From NCBI GenBank assembly GCA_019671135.1, contig JAHRHY010000008.1:1674001-1738000 (forward strand): a DNA stretch of 64,000 nt, read 5' to 3'. A model generated the notes under the pieces. That model was not told the origin of the DNA, did no database searches, and worked only from the letters and a program-made list of their open reading frames with translations. The translations under genes were made by a program, and so were the position numbers. The DNA is from Linnemannia hyalina (taxonomy: Eukaryota > Mortierellomycota > Mortierellomycetes > Mortierellales > Mortierellaceae). Positions 50,836 to 61,028 of this stretch are shown piece by piece; position 1 is the first letter of the stretch; every line of letters begins with the position of its first letter.

Positions 50836-51098
50836 CGAAGTCAACGTAGATGGGCAGGCTGACGATGGATATCCAGTCGGACAGGTCGGTCAGAACATCA
50901 ATAACGATAGGGCAGAGAACTAGATTGATGAATTGGGTTTTACACTATCGTCCTTACATTGCAGCAAGGGCAGCATGACTTTATGGAAATAAATGATCGC
51001 TCAGGGAGATGGGGTAGATACGGGGATAGTATCGTTGATGGTGTTGGGGTTACGACTTGCATGTCGCAGCATCCGGCAGTTATCTCGAAGGAGCTTCT

Positions 51099-52703
51099 CT
51101 ATTTGTTCATTAACAAATTCATCTCCTTTTGCATCTGCGCGCTGTACTGCCCCTTCTCCACCCTCAAATGCTCCTTCGCCCTCAAATGCCCCTTCTCCAC
51201 TTCCAATTCTCGATCGTGTTCTTCTCGGCGTTGTGCAAGAGCCCAGTCCAAGGCTAACTGGCGTTCGTAAACGTGTTGCAGCCATTCTTGCTCCCGCCTA
51301 TGCAACTCCCTGTCTCTTTCTGACAATTCTTTGCTCAGACCAACTAGAAGCCCCACACTTCCTCCTCCTTCTCGCTCTTGCACAGTTGCGTCCAGCTTTT
51401 CGCCGATGCATAAATATGCCTCCACATCCTTGCCCTTGTTTTTGCTTGCATTCTTTTTATCCTGCTTCCTCTGTTGTTGTGACAACATCGCAGATACCGT
51501 AGTAAAGTTGGTGGTGCGAGTGTCAACATCTGTATGAATGCAATATACAAAAATAGTCAGTGAAGCAATTTACCACTTTAGACAAACAAGATAACTATAA
51601 GTTGTTAACATACCATCATCAGAAGCCTCAAAGAATTTCTCTACATCAAATCCCTCCATCTGAACATGTTCGTGACCCGCGTCGCCCTCGTCGCCCTCAT
51701 CGCTATCGCTGCGGTCGCTGTTGTTGCTTTCGTCACTGTTGTCGAAAACTGGCTCAGGTTCTCCTGGAATGGTGGTTGTTTGAACCATATGAAACGGGGT
51801 CACTCTGATAGAACGCAGATGGACGTCGTGAAATCGCGTAAACATGGGACATATCTTGCGAACTTGTTCCTCCAGCGCATTCGTCTCGTCATCACCACCT
51901 CCAGTCTTCTTCATCAAGTCCCTCGCCCGCCTATATTTCCTCTTGCAAGCAGCTTTGTTGTACTTGACGCTGTCTCCTGTCCAAGGCTTCCAACCGTCCT
52001 TGCCTCTGTCTTCAGAGTTGTCGTTAATATAAGTGGCAATCTCGTCGCGCAGGTCCTTCACCAGAGTTCCCGCCGTCGTTCCTGTGGTCTCGAATCGCTG
52101 CAGATTGTCAGTGTTCAACAACCAGTCCAGAAAAGTATTCATTCCAAGTTTTTTCCAGAATTTCGTATCATCTTCCTTTCCCCCGACTGCTTTCTCCTTG
52201 GCCGCCTTCCCCTTGGCCGCCTTTCCTCCACGCTCGGTGTGCCTTCTCTTGCTACCGCCGCCGCCGCCCTCATTGTCGTTAATGAGTATGGGTTGTAAAG
52301 CCGATACCGCACGCTTGCGGCTCGTTCGAGGAGTAGACGACATGTTTGTCGATAGCGTGGTAGTTGTTGGACCAGTAATGCCTGGTAAAGGTGCAATAGA
52401 AATTGCGCGGGAGCTAACGCGTTGTGGTGTTGTTTTCTTTTGTTGCTCTTGTTGTTGTTGCTGCAGCTGTTGTAAATAATGTTGAAGTTGTGGATACTGT
52501 TGCTGTTGTGGGTGCTGTTGCTGTTGCGGGAACGGGTGGGCTTGTTGTGCGTGGTGTAAAGCAATAGGTGGGTGGTGTAGCGGCAGATGTTGGTTGGAGA
52601 TGAGAATAGGTACGATCAGATGAAGAGAAGCTGCGGGTGAAGGAGAGAGAGTTGGAAGGCGCTGGGGAAGAAAGCTATTTTGGATTACTGCCAGAGGATG
52701 CAA
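51099..52703 (-). CDS. Myb/SANT-like DNA-binding protein of a Harbinger-type element, 506 aa
   Basis: Two exons, 52703-51614 and 51529-51099, with phases in agreement. A Gln/Pro-rich N-terminus precedes a conserved trihelix-like block: FWKKLGMNTFLDWLLN, TLVKDLRDEIATYIN, KYNKAACKRKYRRARDLMKKTG. This is a pattern I associate with fungal element-borne Myb-like ORFs. A Ser/Asp-rich acidic spacer follows. Exon 2 encodes a long charged coiled coil (KELSERDRELHRREQEWLQ ... EVEKGHLRAKEHLRVEKG). In Harbinger systems the Myb-like partner carries the transposase to DNA ends. The ORF is intact while the adjacent transposase is not, so it may be a recent relic or a retained gene. An internal start at 52343 (MSSTPRTSRKRAV) would give 386 aa. 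Confidence 0.65.
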
Positions 52704-53204
52704 TAGTGGCAGCAGAAGATGCTGCTGCGTTGGGGTGCTGTTGGGAAGGAAAGTGTGTGTTTTTCATTTTGCTTGTGTAGCAGAGCGCGAAGAGAGAAGG
52801 GGGAAGAAAAAGAATGTGTTTTTTTTTTTTCTTCTTTTGGTAGAGAGCGACATTTTCTGAGCAAATGTTCCGCCAATGAAATCACAGGGAATATTTTAAC
52901 ACATCAATTGTATGTGAATTCTCGCGTTTTCGTCGTTGATCAAACCTATTTTGTCTCACATTATCTTTTCGCGCTCAGTTACTTATCAGGTGGATGAAGT
53001 CCTCTGTTTGAATCAAGTTAGTAATCTTCCTTTTTTTATGGTCCTCCTTCTTCCTCTCCTAGGGAAAAAGGATGCTTTATTCTCAAGTAAACAAAAATGA
53101 AGAGAAATGTTTACCAATGCGTGTTATGCGTTCCATCCTCATCGTTGTTGAAATCCTTGTCTCAACTGTTGTTGTCGTTCCCGTTCTTGTCGCTGTAACT
53201 CGTT
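52704..53204. other. Intergenic
   Basis: Upstream of the Myb-like gene and downstream of the Sel1 gene, both on the minus strand. Holds a T-rich run near 52818-52835. No gene supported. Confidence 0.6.
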
Positions 53205-54140
53205 CTATTGTTGTTCTGGCGGTAGTTGCTGATGAATCTTATGAAGTACTTCGAGCTCTTTCTTCTCCGCCCTCCTACTCCACTCTTCGGCTTTCTGATC
53301 ATCCGGTGGAACTCCCTTGTAGCCAACACTATACATCTCTGCAACGAGAAACTGCGCAGTCGAGTTTCCTTGCACTGCAGCCTTCATGTACCATTCGAAC
53401 GCTTTCGAGGCATCCTCCGGAACTCCACCCAACCCAAAGCTGTAAAAGACACCCACTTGTCTTTGGGCTAACGGGTCTCCGCTCTCGGCGGCCTTGAGAT
53501 ACCATTCGAACGACTTTGACATATCCTTCTCTGGCACGCCCCACGCGCCGTCCATGTACATCTCTCCAAGAATCGTCTGCGCTGGTGCATCTCCTGCTTC
53601 GGCTGCCTTGAGGTACCGTTCAAAGGACTTTATGACGTCGATATGACGTTTGACACCCTTCTCGTACAAACGGGCTACCTCCGGGTGACACGGTTCCTGA
53701 GTCGTCGAGAACCGTGGACTCTCTGTACCGCCGTCGACCAGCGAAGAGTCTTCAATAACAATGTCTAGAATCTCGCCAGGGATGGCGGCAATCCGAGGAG
53801 GATCCAGGCTATTATTATTTTTTGCACGATGGAAATGGAGAAGTTGAGGTGTCAATACAACGAAAGAGGAGTTTTCACAAGGCAGCGACATACACACACG
53901 CGCAGCCAAGAACGTAACGTACTCCCTGAAGTCGCTGTCTTTCATGAACGGAAGAACCCTCTTTCCGTGTTGGAGATAGAGAGCACCACGAAAGACTTGA
54001 AGGATATCACCCCAGAGGATTATATGTTTTCCAGAAGACGGGTCCTGGTGTGTTGTGATGTGGACTGTCCTGCTGTTGTTGCCGACTAGACGAACGACCT
54101 GAATGTCTATGTCTTGATACTCATCTTCTGAGTGCACCAT
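53205..54140 (-). CDS. Sel1-repeat protein, 273 aa
   Basis: Exons 54140-53923 and 53808-53205; the donor GA|GTACGT and acceptor ATAG|CCTGG join in phase and give DFRDLDPPRIAAIPGEI. The N-terminal 120 residues form a conserved leader (VRLVGNNSRTVHITTHQDP, GALYLQHGKRVLPF) seen with Sel1 proteins but not assignable by me. Then come Sel1 repeats with the consensus A..LGEMY..G..GVP.D..K.FEWYLKAAE.GD: SFERYLKAAEAGDAPAQ, SFEWYLKAAESGDPLAQ, AFEWYMKAAVQGNSTAQ, and a final partial copy. Such alpha-solenoids act as protein-binding scaffolds. The start at 54140 is preferred over an in-frame ATG at 54293, whose extra residues translate an AAAG repeat. Confidence 0.82.
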   Translation of the reverse strand: MVHSEDEYQDIDIQVVRLVGNNSRTVHITTHQDPSSGKHIILWGDILQVFRGALYLQHGKRVLPFMKDSDFREYVTFLAARVCMSLPCENSSFVVLTPQLLHFHRAKNNNSLDPPRIAAIPGEILDIVIEDSSLVDGGTESPRFSTTQEPCHPEVARLYEKGVKRHIDVIKSFERYLKAAEAGDAPAQTILGEMYMDGAWGVPEKDMSKSFEWYLKAAESGDPLAQRQVGVFYSFGLGGVPEDASKAFEWYMKAAVQGNSTAQFLVAEMYSVGYKGVPPDDQKAEEWSRRAEKKELEVLHKIHQQLPPEQQ

Positions 54141-55179
54141 GTTTATATCTTCGTGTGAGGCTGGGGTGAATGTGTGTTGCCCTGCAAAGGTAGAAAGACG
54201 AGAGGGTGAAGCAAGTGTTGATGAAAAGTGAGGTTGTTGAGTGTGTGGGAAAAAAAAGAAAGAAAGAAAGAAAGAAGGAAGCGAGATTTTCAAAAAAGAT
54301 TATATATCTGCGCCATTCATGACGGAGTGTCTTTTTTTATGCATGGTCCTTTATCTTTGTGCCAAAGTAAAAAAAAATTCAGGTACAATGTTTATATCTT
54401 CCTGTTCATGGTTACTCTTTTCTTTCGCATTCGTTCTTCATACCTTCGTTGATGCTGTCTACTCGTCTCTTTGTCCGTTTCTTCCCTCTCTCTCTCTCTC
54501 TCCCTCTCTCTCTTACTTGTTCCAAACTCATTGCAAGTGGTGGGTGGGTAGGTCGGTCATGTTTGTGGGCCATTGGTGAAGAAACTTTCTTCCATGACGA
54601 CTCGAGTGTTGGATGTGTGCGTGGAAGTGGAGGGTCTTGAGTCGTACAGAGGTAAGGGTTAGACGTGGGAGGGAAGGAGAACTAGGGTAGTATGATAGAA
54701 AGAAAAGTATGTGTGTGGAGGGCAGGAAAGAAGAGAGAAAAGAAAGAAGAAAGGGAGGGAGGGAGAGGGTTTTTATATCTCACCCTCCTGGTGAGTGACA
54801 ATTCTTTGCCGCCACCTTTGATTATTGATAATCGCGCGGGTCAACGCGAAACGGATCAAACACAGTCCTTGTCTCAACCAAACGCGTCCTGTCTTGCAGC
54901 CGCGTGTAGTATCTTTATGTGACACTCAGTTACGATCGCAACCCCTATGTGAACGCGACGAAGTACAATGTGAACGACACAGACACTTTGTAAAACTGCT
55001 CATTCGACCATTCGACTCGCTCTTGTCGTTGCTCGTTGTTCTAGTTTCCCATTTCTTTGTTTCTCAGCCAGAACTTTTGTTCTTCTCAATCATGAATCGA
55101 CTATTCGTCACTGAGGGTACCAGGTAAAGCACTTGTTTGCCTTTTTTTTGTCATTGTTGTTTATTTGACGCTCTGTGGT
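54141..55179. other. Intergenic with microsatellites
   Basis: Contains an AAAG array (54250-54280), a CT array (about 54488-54515) and purine-rich sequence to 54770. It is the promoter side of the Sel1 gene and the 3' side of the PQ-loop gene. No gene supported. Confidence 0.6.
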
Positions 55180-57865
55180 TTACAAAAGTGGCGAACGGGT
55201 ATCAGACCCATGACCTTGCTGGCGCTGGTGCTGCTGGGGCTCATGATCCAGCGGACCCATCTCATCCTGGAAGGGCGACAACCCGCCGTCGCTCCCAACT
55301 TGAGGAGTCTTCGCGTTCGAATTCTCAATCACATCCGGATCCTCCTCATCTACCAAAATATTATACAACCCTGACTGGCTCTCCGAAGGCGACAGGATCA
55401 TACTGTTCACGCCCGACTGGCTCCGACTCCTACCCACCGTCGACCTCGAATGATGCCGCCGATGATGATGGTGATGTCTCTTCGGCCTCAACCCGAGCAC
55501 GCGCAACCTGCCAGTGTAATAAAGCCATTGAAAAAAGATCGAAAGATCAAACATCAATGTCCCCGAGGATCCTAGCACATATGGCACAGCTTCCAACAAG
55601 AACTTCCGTCCCGTCTCCGGGTCAACCGCATCCTTCGAGTTCAAAATCGAAAGCGTATACGACAAGTTGCCCATGGCCGCCCAGAAGAACATCAAGATCG
55701 ACAGACCCTGAACAGATTTCCTGGTAAAATTCTTCCAGAGCTGGGGCATTCGGCTGGATAGATAAAAGACGGTGCAGACCCAGGCAAAGATCCGGCCGAG
55801 TTGGACAGCGTTAGGGTCTGTTGGTGCTGGCTCTTCGCCCATGGTTGGGTATGAGTCGTCTAGGCCTCTCTTGGAAAAGGCGCGTCCTGAATATGTGTTG
55901 TCTGCTCCTCTGTTGTAGCTTAAGATTCCTGCTCCTGACTGTTCCAGTCCTGGCATCGTCTGGCGCATTGTGAACAACACCAACCCAAATAGCACCATCG
56001 ACGTACTAATATGATAACGACCAAGAAAATGGATTAGTAAATCAATAGCAAGAACAAGGTTTTCAGATTGACATAAAATGTGAGACAAATCTGATTAGAA
56101 TGGTACCTTCTGCGATGGGCAATATCCGCTGCGGTGGTAGCCCTCCTTGGTCGTGGACGAGGCAAAAGGGGCGACATAGTCTCATTAGGATCCAGATCCT
56201 CAGCGCCATCCTCACGGTTGTCCTCCAGATCCTCTCCTTGCCCCATCGGAGGAATCCCCTCTGCAGTGTTGATTGTCCCCCTTCTCGATCGCTGTAAATA
56301 AACAGACGACCGGTTGTTATTTGAAGGGCGATGGTGGCTGCGACTGTGGTGATGGCGATGATGGTGCTCGGTCTCGGTGATCTCTGGCAGGTCTTCGACG
56401 ACAATATCCGGTAGAGACTTCCGCCGCTTCTCCTGGTGCGAGTAGTAAATCCATTGGGTGAACAAGATTACGTCCGCGATACAAAAGTAGATAGCGAGGT
56501 ATAGCTATCCTCGTGTATACAAGCGATAACGATCCGGCGAGAAGTAAGACAAAGAGCAGAAAAGAGATGGAAGGTCACGTTGTTAGAGTAGAGAAGGTTG
56601 AAAAAAAGGGGCGAGCTATATATCCTGGACATGGGTAGCATGGGGTTTGGACATGGGACCAACTCAAATACCCAACCAGTCACCATCAACAACAAAAACA
56701 AACACGCCATAAGAAATTTACCTGGAAGGGAAGTTGTTTTGTGAGAATACATCCGATAAGATTGCTTATGTCCCCTGACATCCACAAGAGAGAAAGAAAG
56801 AAGAGAGGGAGTCAGCTGTGTGTTTATGTAACTCAAAATCCCGGCTAGAAAAGCACTGGCGAGCGAAACGAGTGAAAAGCAAAAATGGGTTGATGAGGTG
56901 TTGTTTTGTACACTTACCGAGCAGCCAATTGATCAAGAACGGGAGTGAGAGCGACGCTGTTTGCCATGATTTCAATGCCGATGATGAATACAAAAGGGAG
57001 GTGGGAAAGTAAGTTTGTGGTGAGTGGGCGTATGCATGTCTGGTGTGGGAATAGTCCATGGATGCTCTCACTTTCTTTGTTAGTCTCCTTTCCAGTGTGA
57101 TGACCACATGGTGCCTCATCGTCCTATTCCTGATACTTTTGGATAGAGTGGTGGTATATTGCCCTCGCTGACAGCCTCCGTGTCGCATATTCACATTAGC
57201 ACCATCTCTTCAGTAAGTCAAACATGCCCCTGTTCCAGTTCCTGTTCTTGATCTTTCATCCTGCTCCAAGTCCCCTGTCTGAATCCAGCTCCTTGTGATA
57301 TCTCACCTGCAGAGCTCAGTTTGAAGTTTTCGATGATCTGTCTACATCCATCGAAGAAGTAGTTAAGACTGCATGTTAGAATAGGATAGAACAGTTTACA
57401 AGATCATACAACCCCACCCAGTCAGACCCAGCATTCTTGGCGCCCTTCGTTAATGAACTTACGGAATCTGGGCGTTCAGCCAGCAAAAGATGGACGTGTA
57501 TCCTGCTCAGTTCAAAGGTCAATGGATTGCCAAAGGCAAGAGGAAAAGGTTCAGTAAGTCAGTCAGGTTTACTGTATCTCATACTTCAATGGATTGGTTC
57601 CTGGACTAGTGCCCAACACACCTAACAAGGCGTCCATTGAAGGTCTATCTTACCAAGCATTAAACTCCAGGCTTGTCTCTGGGTTGTAACGCATTCGCCG
57701 AATATGGCCTACAACGAAGAAAAAGATATAAAGTACTTAATAAGTTCACTTGCAGACTTTTGGTAATCACAACAAGGTTGCTGGCATCGGCACATTCAAC
57801 AAGATGAGCTTTTCGAATTAGTGTACCTCAATCCAGCCTATACACTGGGGCGGAAGGGCGTCCAT
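55180..57865 (-). CDS. PQ-loop vacuolar/lysosomal amino-acid transporter, 494 aa
   Basis: Related to yeast Ypq1-3 and animal PQLC2, seven-helix exporters of cationic amino acids. Minus-strand exons: 57865-57827, 57708-57654, 57502-57463, 57341-57307, 56956-56918, 56774-56722, 56504-56107, 56005-55180; several are under 56 nt but all join in phase. The first PQ loop is built from two exons, CWLNAQIPQIIENFKLSSA; then LPFLINWLLGDISNLIGCILTKQLPFQ and LYLAIYFCIADVILFTQWIYY. A long His/Ser/Arg-rich cytosolic loop of about 130 residues separates this from the second PQ loop, FYLSSRMPQLWKNFTRKSVQGLSILMFF, and the last helices. The His-rich tail and loop are unusual but common in fungal relatives. Orthology to a single yeast paralogue is not resolved. 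Confidence 0.88.
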
Positions 57866-59034
57866 GGTGAATGTGAGTATTGGGTCGAAGGATGTAAGCT
57901 GGCAGCGGGAATGTGGGGAATGGCAGAGGAATTCACGTTGGAGGAAGGTAGTAGAAGGTATGTGAGAGCAAAGGAGAGGTGTAGGTGAGGAGCAAAAAGA
58001 CAAGAGGAAAGTAAGGGACTGGCGACCTGCAAAGTGAAGAAGAGAAAAAAAAAGAAAAAGAAGGGGGAGAAGGGAGAGGAGGAGGAGGAGTGGACTGGAA
58101 AAGAACAGACACGGACGCAAGCACCACAAGACAAAGGACACAGCGCAGAAAAGACACATGGCCACACCCAGCATAACAATAACAACAAAAAGGAGTTCTA
58201 ATATTCATCGCCAGTGCCAATAACAATTGTTGTCCTCCACTGCTCCGGTTCGACTTTTTTTTTCTTCTTTTCTTTGATGATAACAAAACCAAAGTAAGGG
58301 ATAAAGAGAATCGGCCCAGCAAGGAGTCCAGGGAAAAAGGATGCAATTGATGCAATTGAAGGCAGACTTCGACCAGGGGGATGCTAAAAGGGAACACTTT
58401 CTGTTTGGGTTGAACACAGCAGGAACAATTGTGGAGAAATCGAAACCAATTGAGTTCTCAAATGGACTGTCACTTTTGGTGCAATGACGCGTTCATCACC
58501 TAGAACAACCACTGCGCCGTAGATCACACGTGCGGGATATGGACGGCATCGAGGGGTTGCCATCATGGTTTCTAACCCCTGACAGGACTGTCGAGCAATC
58601 AATCCTCAGAAAAGTAAACTAGCACTACCTTCTTTCCATTGGCGCCCTGCCCTCGGACCGCGCCCTTGCATCAACACCCAACCAATGTAAACAACCTCAA
58701 CGACCACCCTCGTTTTTTCCTCTCTTGCTTCCTTACTCCTCTCCCTCTTCTCCTTCCACTCCTTTACTTCTCTGCCTCACACCCTCACTCCTCACTCCTC
58801 TCATTCATTCTATTCACCTTCATTCATCCCGACATCAACCTCATAAAAGTGCTGCAGTGCTTCAAAAGTCCGCCCTGGTGGATCTTTCCAACCCTGGTTC
58901 TAGATGTCCGTCTTTCAATCGCCTACAACCCTTTTTTCTGGAATGTGGTCGCCCGACGAGGTCACCTTTTCTTCTATTCTGACTCCCTATCTGACTGCCA
59001 CATTCAATAAAATTAAATACTAATTGACAAAGCT
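57866..59034. other. Intergenic, mostly pyrimidine- or purine-rich
   Basis: Promoter of the PQ-loop gene (purine-rich on the plus strand near 58030-58100) and C/T-rich sequence at 58690-58850. Long frames here are Ser/Leu/Phe/Pro low-complexity translations. No supported gene. Confidence 0.6.
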
Positions 59035-59229
59035 ATGCCTCACCAAACCTGGATCAATGGAAAAACGGTGTGACCATGCAATGGTATTGATACCTTTTGT
59101 TTCCTGTGTTGATTGAAATATAGTCCGTTCACGAGCGAGATCTATAGGAAGCGGGACGAGAGTCGCGCCAACCCTCAGGCTGGTTCAACCACGGCCTTCA
59201 TTGGAACAGAGACCAAGAAGGAGCTGTAA
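59035..59229 (+). CDS. Possible 46-aa protein
   Basis: Two exons, 59035-59069 and 59124-59229, give MPHQTWINGKTVPFTSEIYR, a charged stretch, and the end GTETKKEL. The second exon is preceded by a good TAG acceptor and its composition is protein-like, but the donor (GGT|GTGACC) is weak. I do not recognise the family. A longer gene with upstream exons, or no gene, are both possible. Confidence 0.35.
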
Positions 59230-60147
59230 ATGGACTGCGATCATCAGAACATTTGCAACGATACAGCAAAACATCAAAATAATGGCCATTAATTCTTAAT
59301 TCCATTAATTGAAAAGCTGTAGGATGGGCGTATAAGGAAAACGGAAATGGGGCCTAGGGTTCGGAAATGTCGGATGCATGTACTGTACATCGAAGCATAC
59401 GTGCATTTCATTTCACCCGAATTCAGAACATTGCAAGGTCGCGGTTCATAAGTGTGGCGGGAAAAAGGTGAACTATGGCGTGATGGAGTGAAGGGATATG
59501 AAAAAAAGAAACACAGAAAAACACAACAACCGAACACCAACAATAAGGGTTGCGCCAATACGCATGCCTTCCTCCTCCTCTTATTCCTCTTTCACCCTTT
59601 GAAAATGTATTCTTTTCGATGGGCTTGAATCGATACCAATGACGACACATTCCACCTCCAATCTGGCTACTGCTTTTTGAGAGAGAGGGTAGGAAAATGT
59701 CGTGTGCAAAGGTCGGACATGCATCATGCAATAATGCTGCTCTGAGCGGGTACCTCTGCGGAGGATACCATGTTCTATTGCGCCACGAAAATTCGCAATT
59801 CGTGCGGAAGGCCGGAAGCAGCCAGAATTGGGCGCATCCGATTTTTCTGCCGGGCGTTGGTGACTGGACAAGCAGTATCAGTGGAGGGGCACTTGATCTC
59901 TGATGTTTTTTGAATCTTTACTTGAAAAAAAAGTGAATGCAGTCTGGAAGAGAACTGCAGTGTGTGTCTATGGTAACAATGCGTATGAGTGATGGTAGTG
60001 GCGGTAGTAGGTTGTAGATAAAAAGGCCGGGCCAAAGGTTCCTGATCAGGAAAGAAAGTGCGATGCGGGTGTTGATCAGGATCAAGCTCCCATGTGTGCA
60101 TTCCTGGTGATCCAGGAAGTGCAAAAAAACGGATGTGGGAAGCGAGT
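59230..60147. other. Intergenic
   Basis: 3' flank of the COX17 gene and of the small putative gene. Frames present have no recognisable motifs. No repeat of note. Confidence 0.55.
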
Positions 60148-60375
60148 TTAGATCTTGAATCCGAGGTCACGGAGACACTGCTGGTGGGCCTTGATCATGT
60201 CGAGGCAGTTTTCTTCGCCGAGGTTGAAGACGCACTGGTCACGGGCCTTCTTGGTCTCGGGGCATGAGCAGCAGGGCTTGAGAGGCTTGCCGTCGGCACC
60301 GATGGGGCCTGTGTGTGCAGGGGTAGGAGCGGAGGGGGTGGGGGAGGAGACGACGGTTGTGGGTGCGGGAGCCAT
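60148..60375 (-). CDS. COX17: Cytochrome c oxidase copper chaperone COX17, 75 aa
   Basis: Delivers Cu(I) to Sco1 and Cox11 for cytochrome c oxidase assembly in the mitochondrial intermembrane space. Intronless. A Pro/Thr/Ala-rich N-terminus precedes [23 protein letters not shown], with the copper-binding CCxC, and a twin Cx9C helical hairpin ([11 protein letters not shown] and [11 protein letters not shown]) imported by the Mia40 pathway. The end LRDLGFKI is the family C-terminus. The start MAPAPTT at 60375 gives the normal length; an in-frame upstream ATG would add a hydrophobic stretch that is not expected. Divergent from CDK1. Confidence 0.96.
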   Translation of the reverse strand: MAPAPTTVVSSPTPSAPTPAHTGPIGADGKPLKPCCSCPETKKARDQCVFNLGEENCLDMIKAHQQCLRDLGFKI

Positions 60376-61028
60376 TTTTGACGTATGTAGTGTTGTGTGC
60401 AGGTAAGGGTTAGGGAGGGAGTGATCGGAGATGAGGAAGAGGAACAGGAAGTGATGTAGGATTGAGAAGAAAAAGGTACAAAGACCTCCGGAGAACATCA
60501 TTTTGTCCCTTTTGTCAGCAATCAAAAAGGCTGTCAGTCGTGACTGCGAATCTGTCAAACAAGGACTGAGGGAACAAAGAACAAGAAGCAGTGAACGCGT
60601 TCAGGTCGTGTTTATAGGCATATTGATATTGCCACCATCACCGGGATAAGATCGCTTCACAGTGCTTGATCAGTTATGAAAGAAGAAAATATACCTCAGA
60701 CAGCCAAGGACCTATTGGACTTTACTTCTTTCTCTTCTACTCCCATTACTTCCGTCCTTGCTTGCTATTCTTCCCTTCCTTCCTTCCCTCCTCTCCCTCC
60801 CTTTCTCTCCGCCACCCCCTTCCCTCGAATCCTCGATGCATTCAGTCCTACTCTTCCTTTCTTTTTATTCCTTTCCTTTCCCTTCTTTTTTCTATGCCGC
60901 TCTCCTTTCTCTCCCTTCTTCTTCAATTCGCGCACTTCCCTTCATTCATTCTTCGTCACTCTTCTTCTCATTCATTCACATTCACCTTTCCTTCTCTCTC
61001 TCTCTCTCGCGGCACATTCGAATAAGTC
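60376..61028. promoter_or_regulatory. Divergent promoter COX17 / CDK1 with pyrimidine-rich leader
   Basis: 653 bp between two start codons. On the CDK1 side, 60720-61018 is almost entirely C/T, ending in a CT array about 10 nt before the ATG, like the tracts before BEM2 and the beta-mannosidase. No TATA box evident. Confidence 0.5.

Larger units (their letters stand above)
50640..52703. mobile_element. PIF/Harbinger-type element remnant
   Basis: A transposase C-terminal fragment (+) and an intact Myb/SANT-like gene (-) lie about 0.26 kb apart, the two-gene layout of PIF/Harbinger elements. I could not identify terminal inverted repeats or a 3-bp target duplication by eye, so the limits are only those of the coding parts. 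Confidence 0.45.

Noticed and set aside
54141..54293. Phe-rich N-terminal leader on the Sel1 protein, resembling a signal peptide
   Set aside because: The hydrophobic residues are the translation of an AAAG microsatellite; the ATG at 54140 gives a normal N-terminus.
59289..59871. Minus-strand frames of 89-102 aa downstream of COX17
   Set aside because: No recognisable motif, poor composition and overlapping alternatives; nothing distinguishes them from chance.
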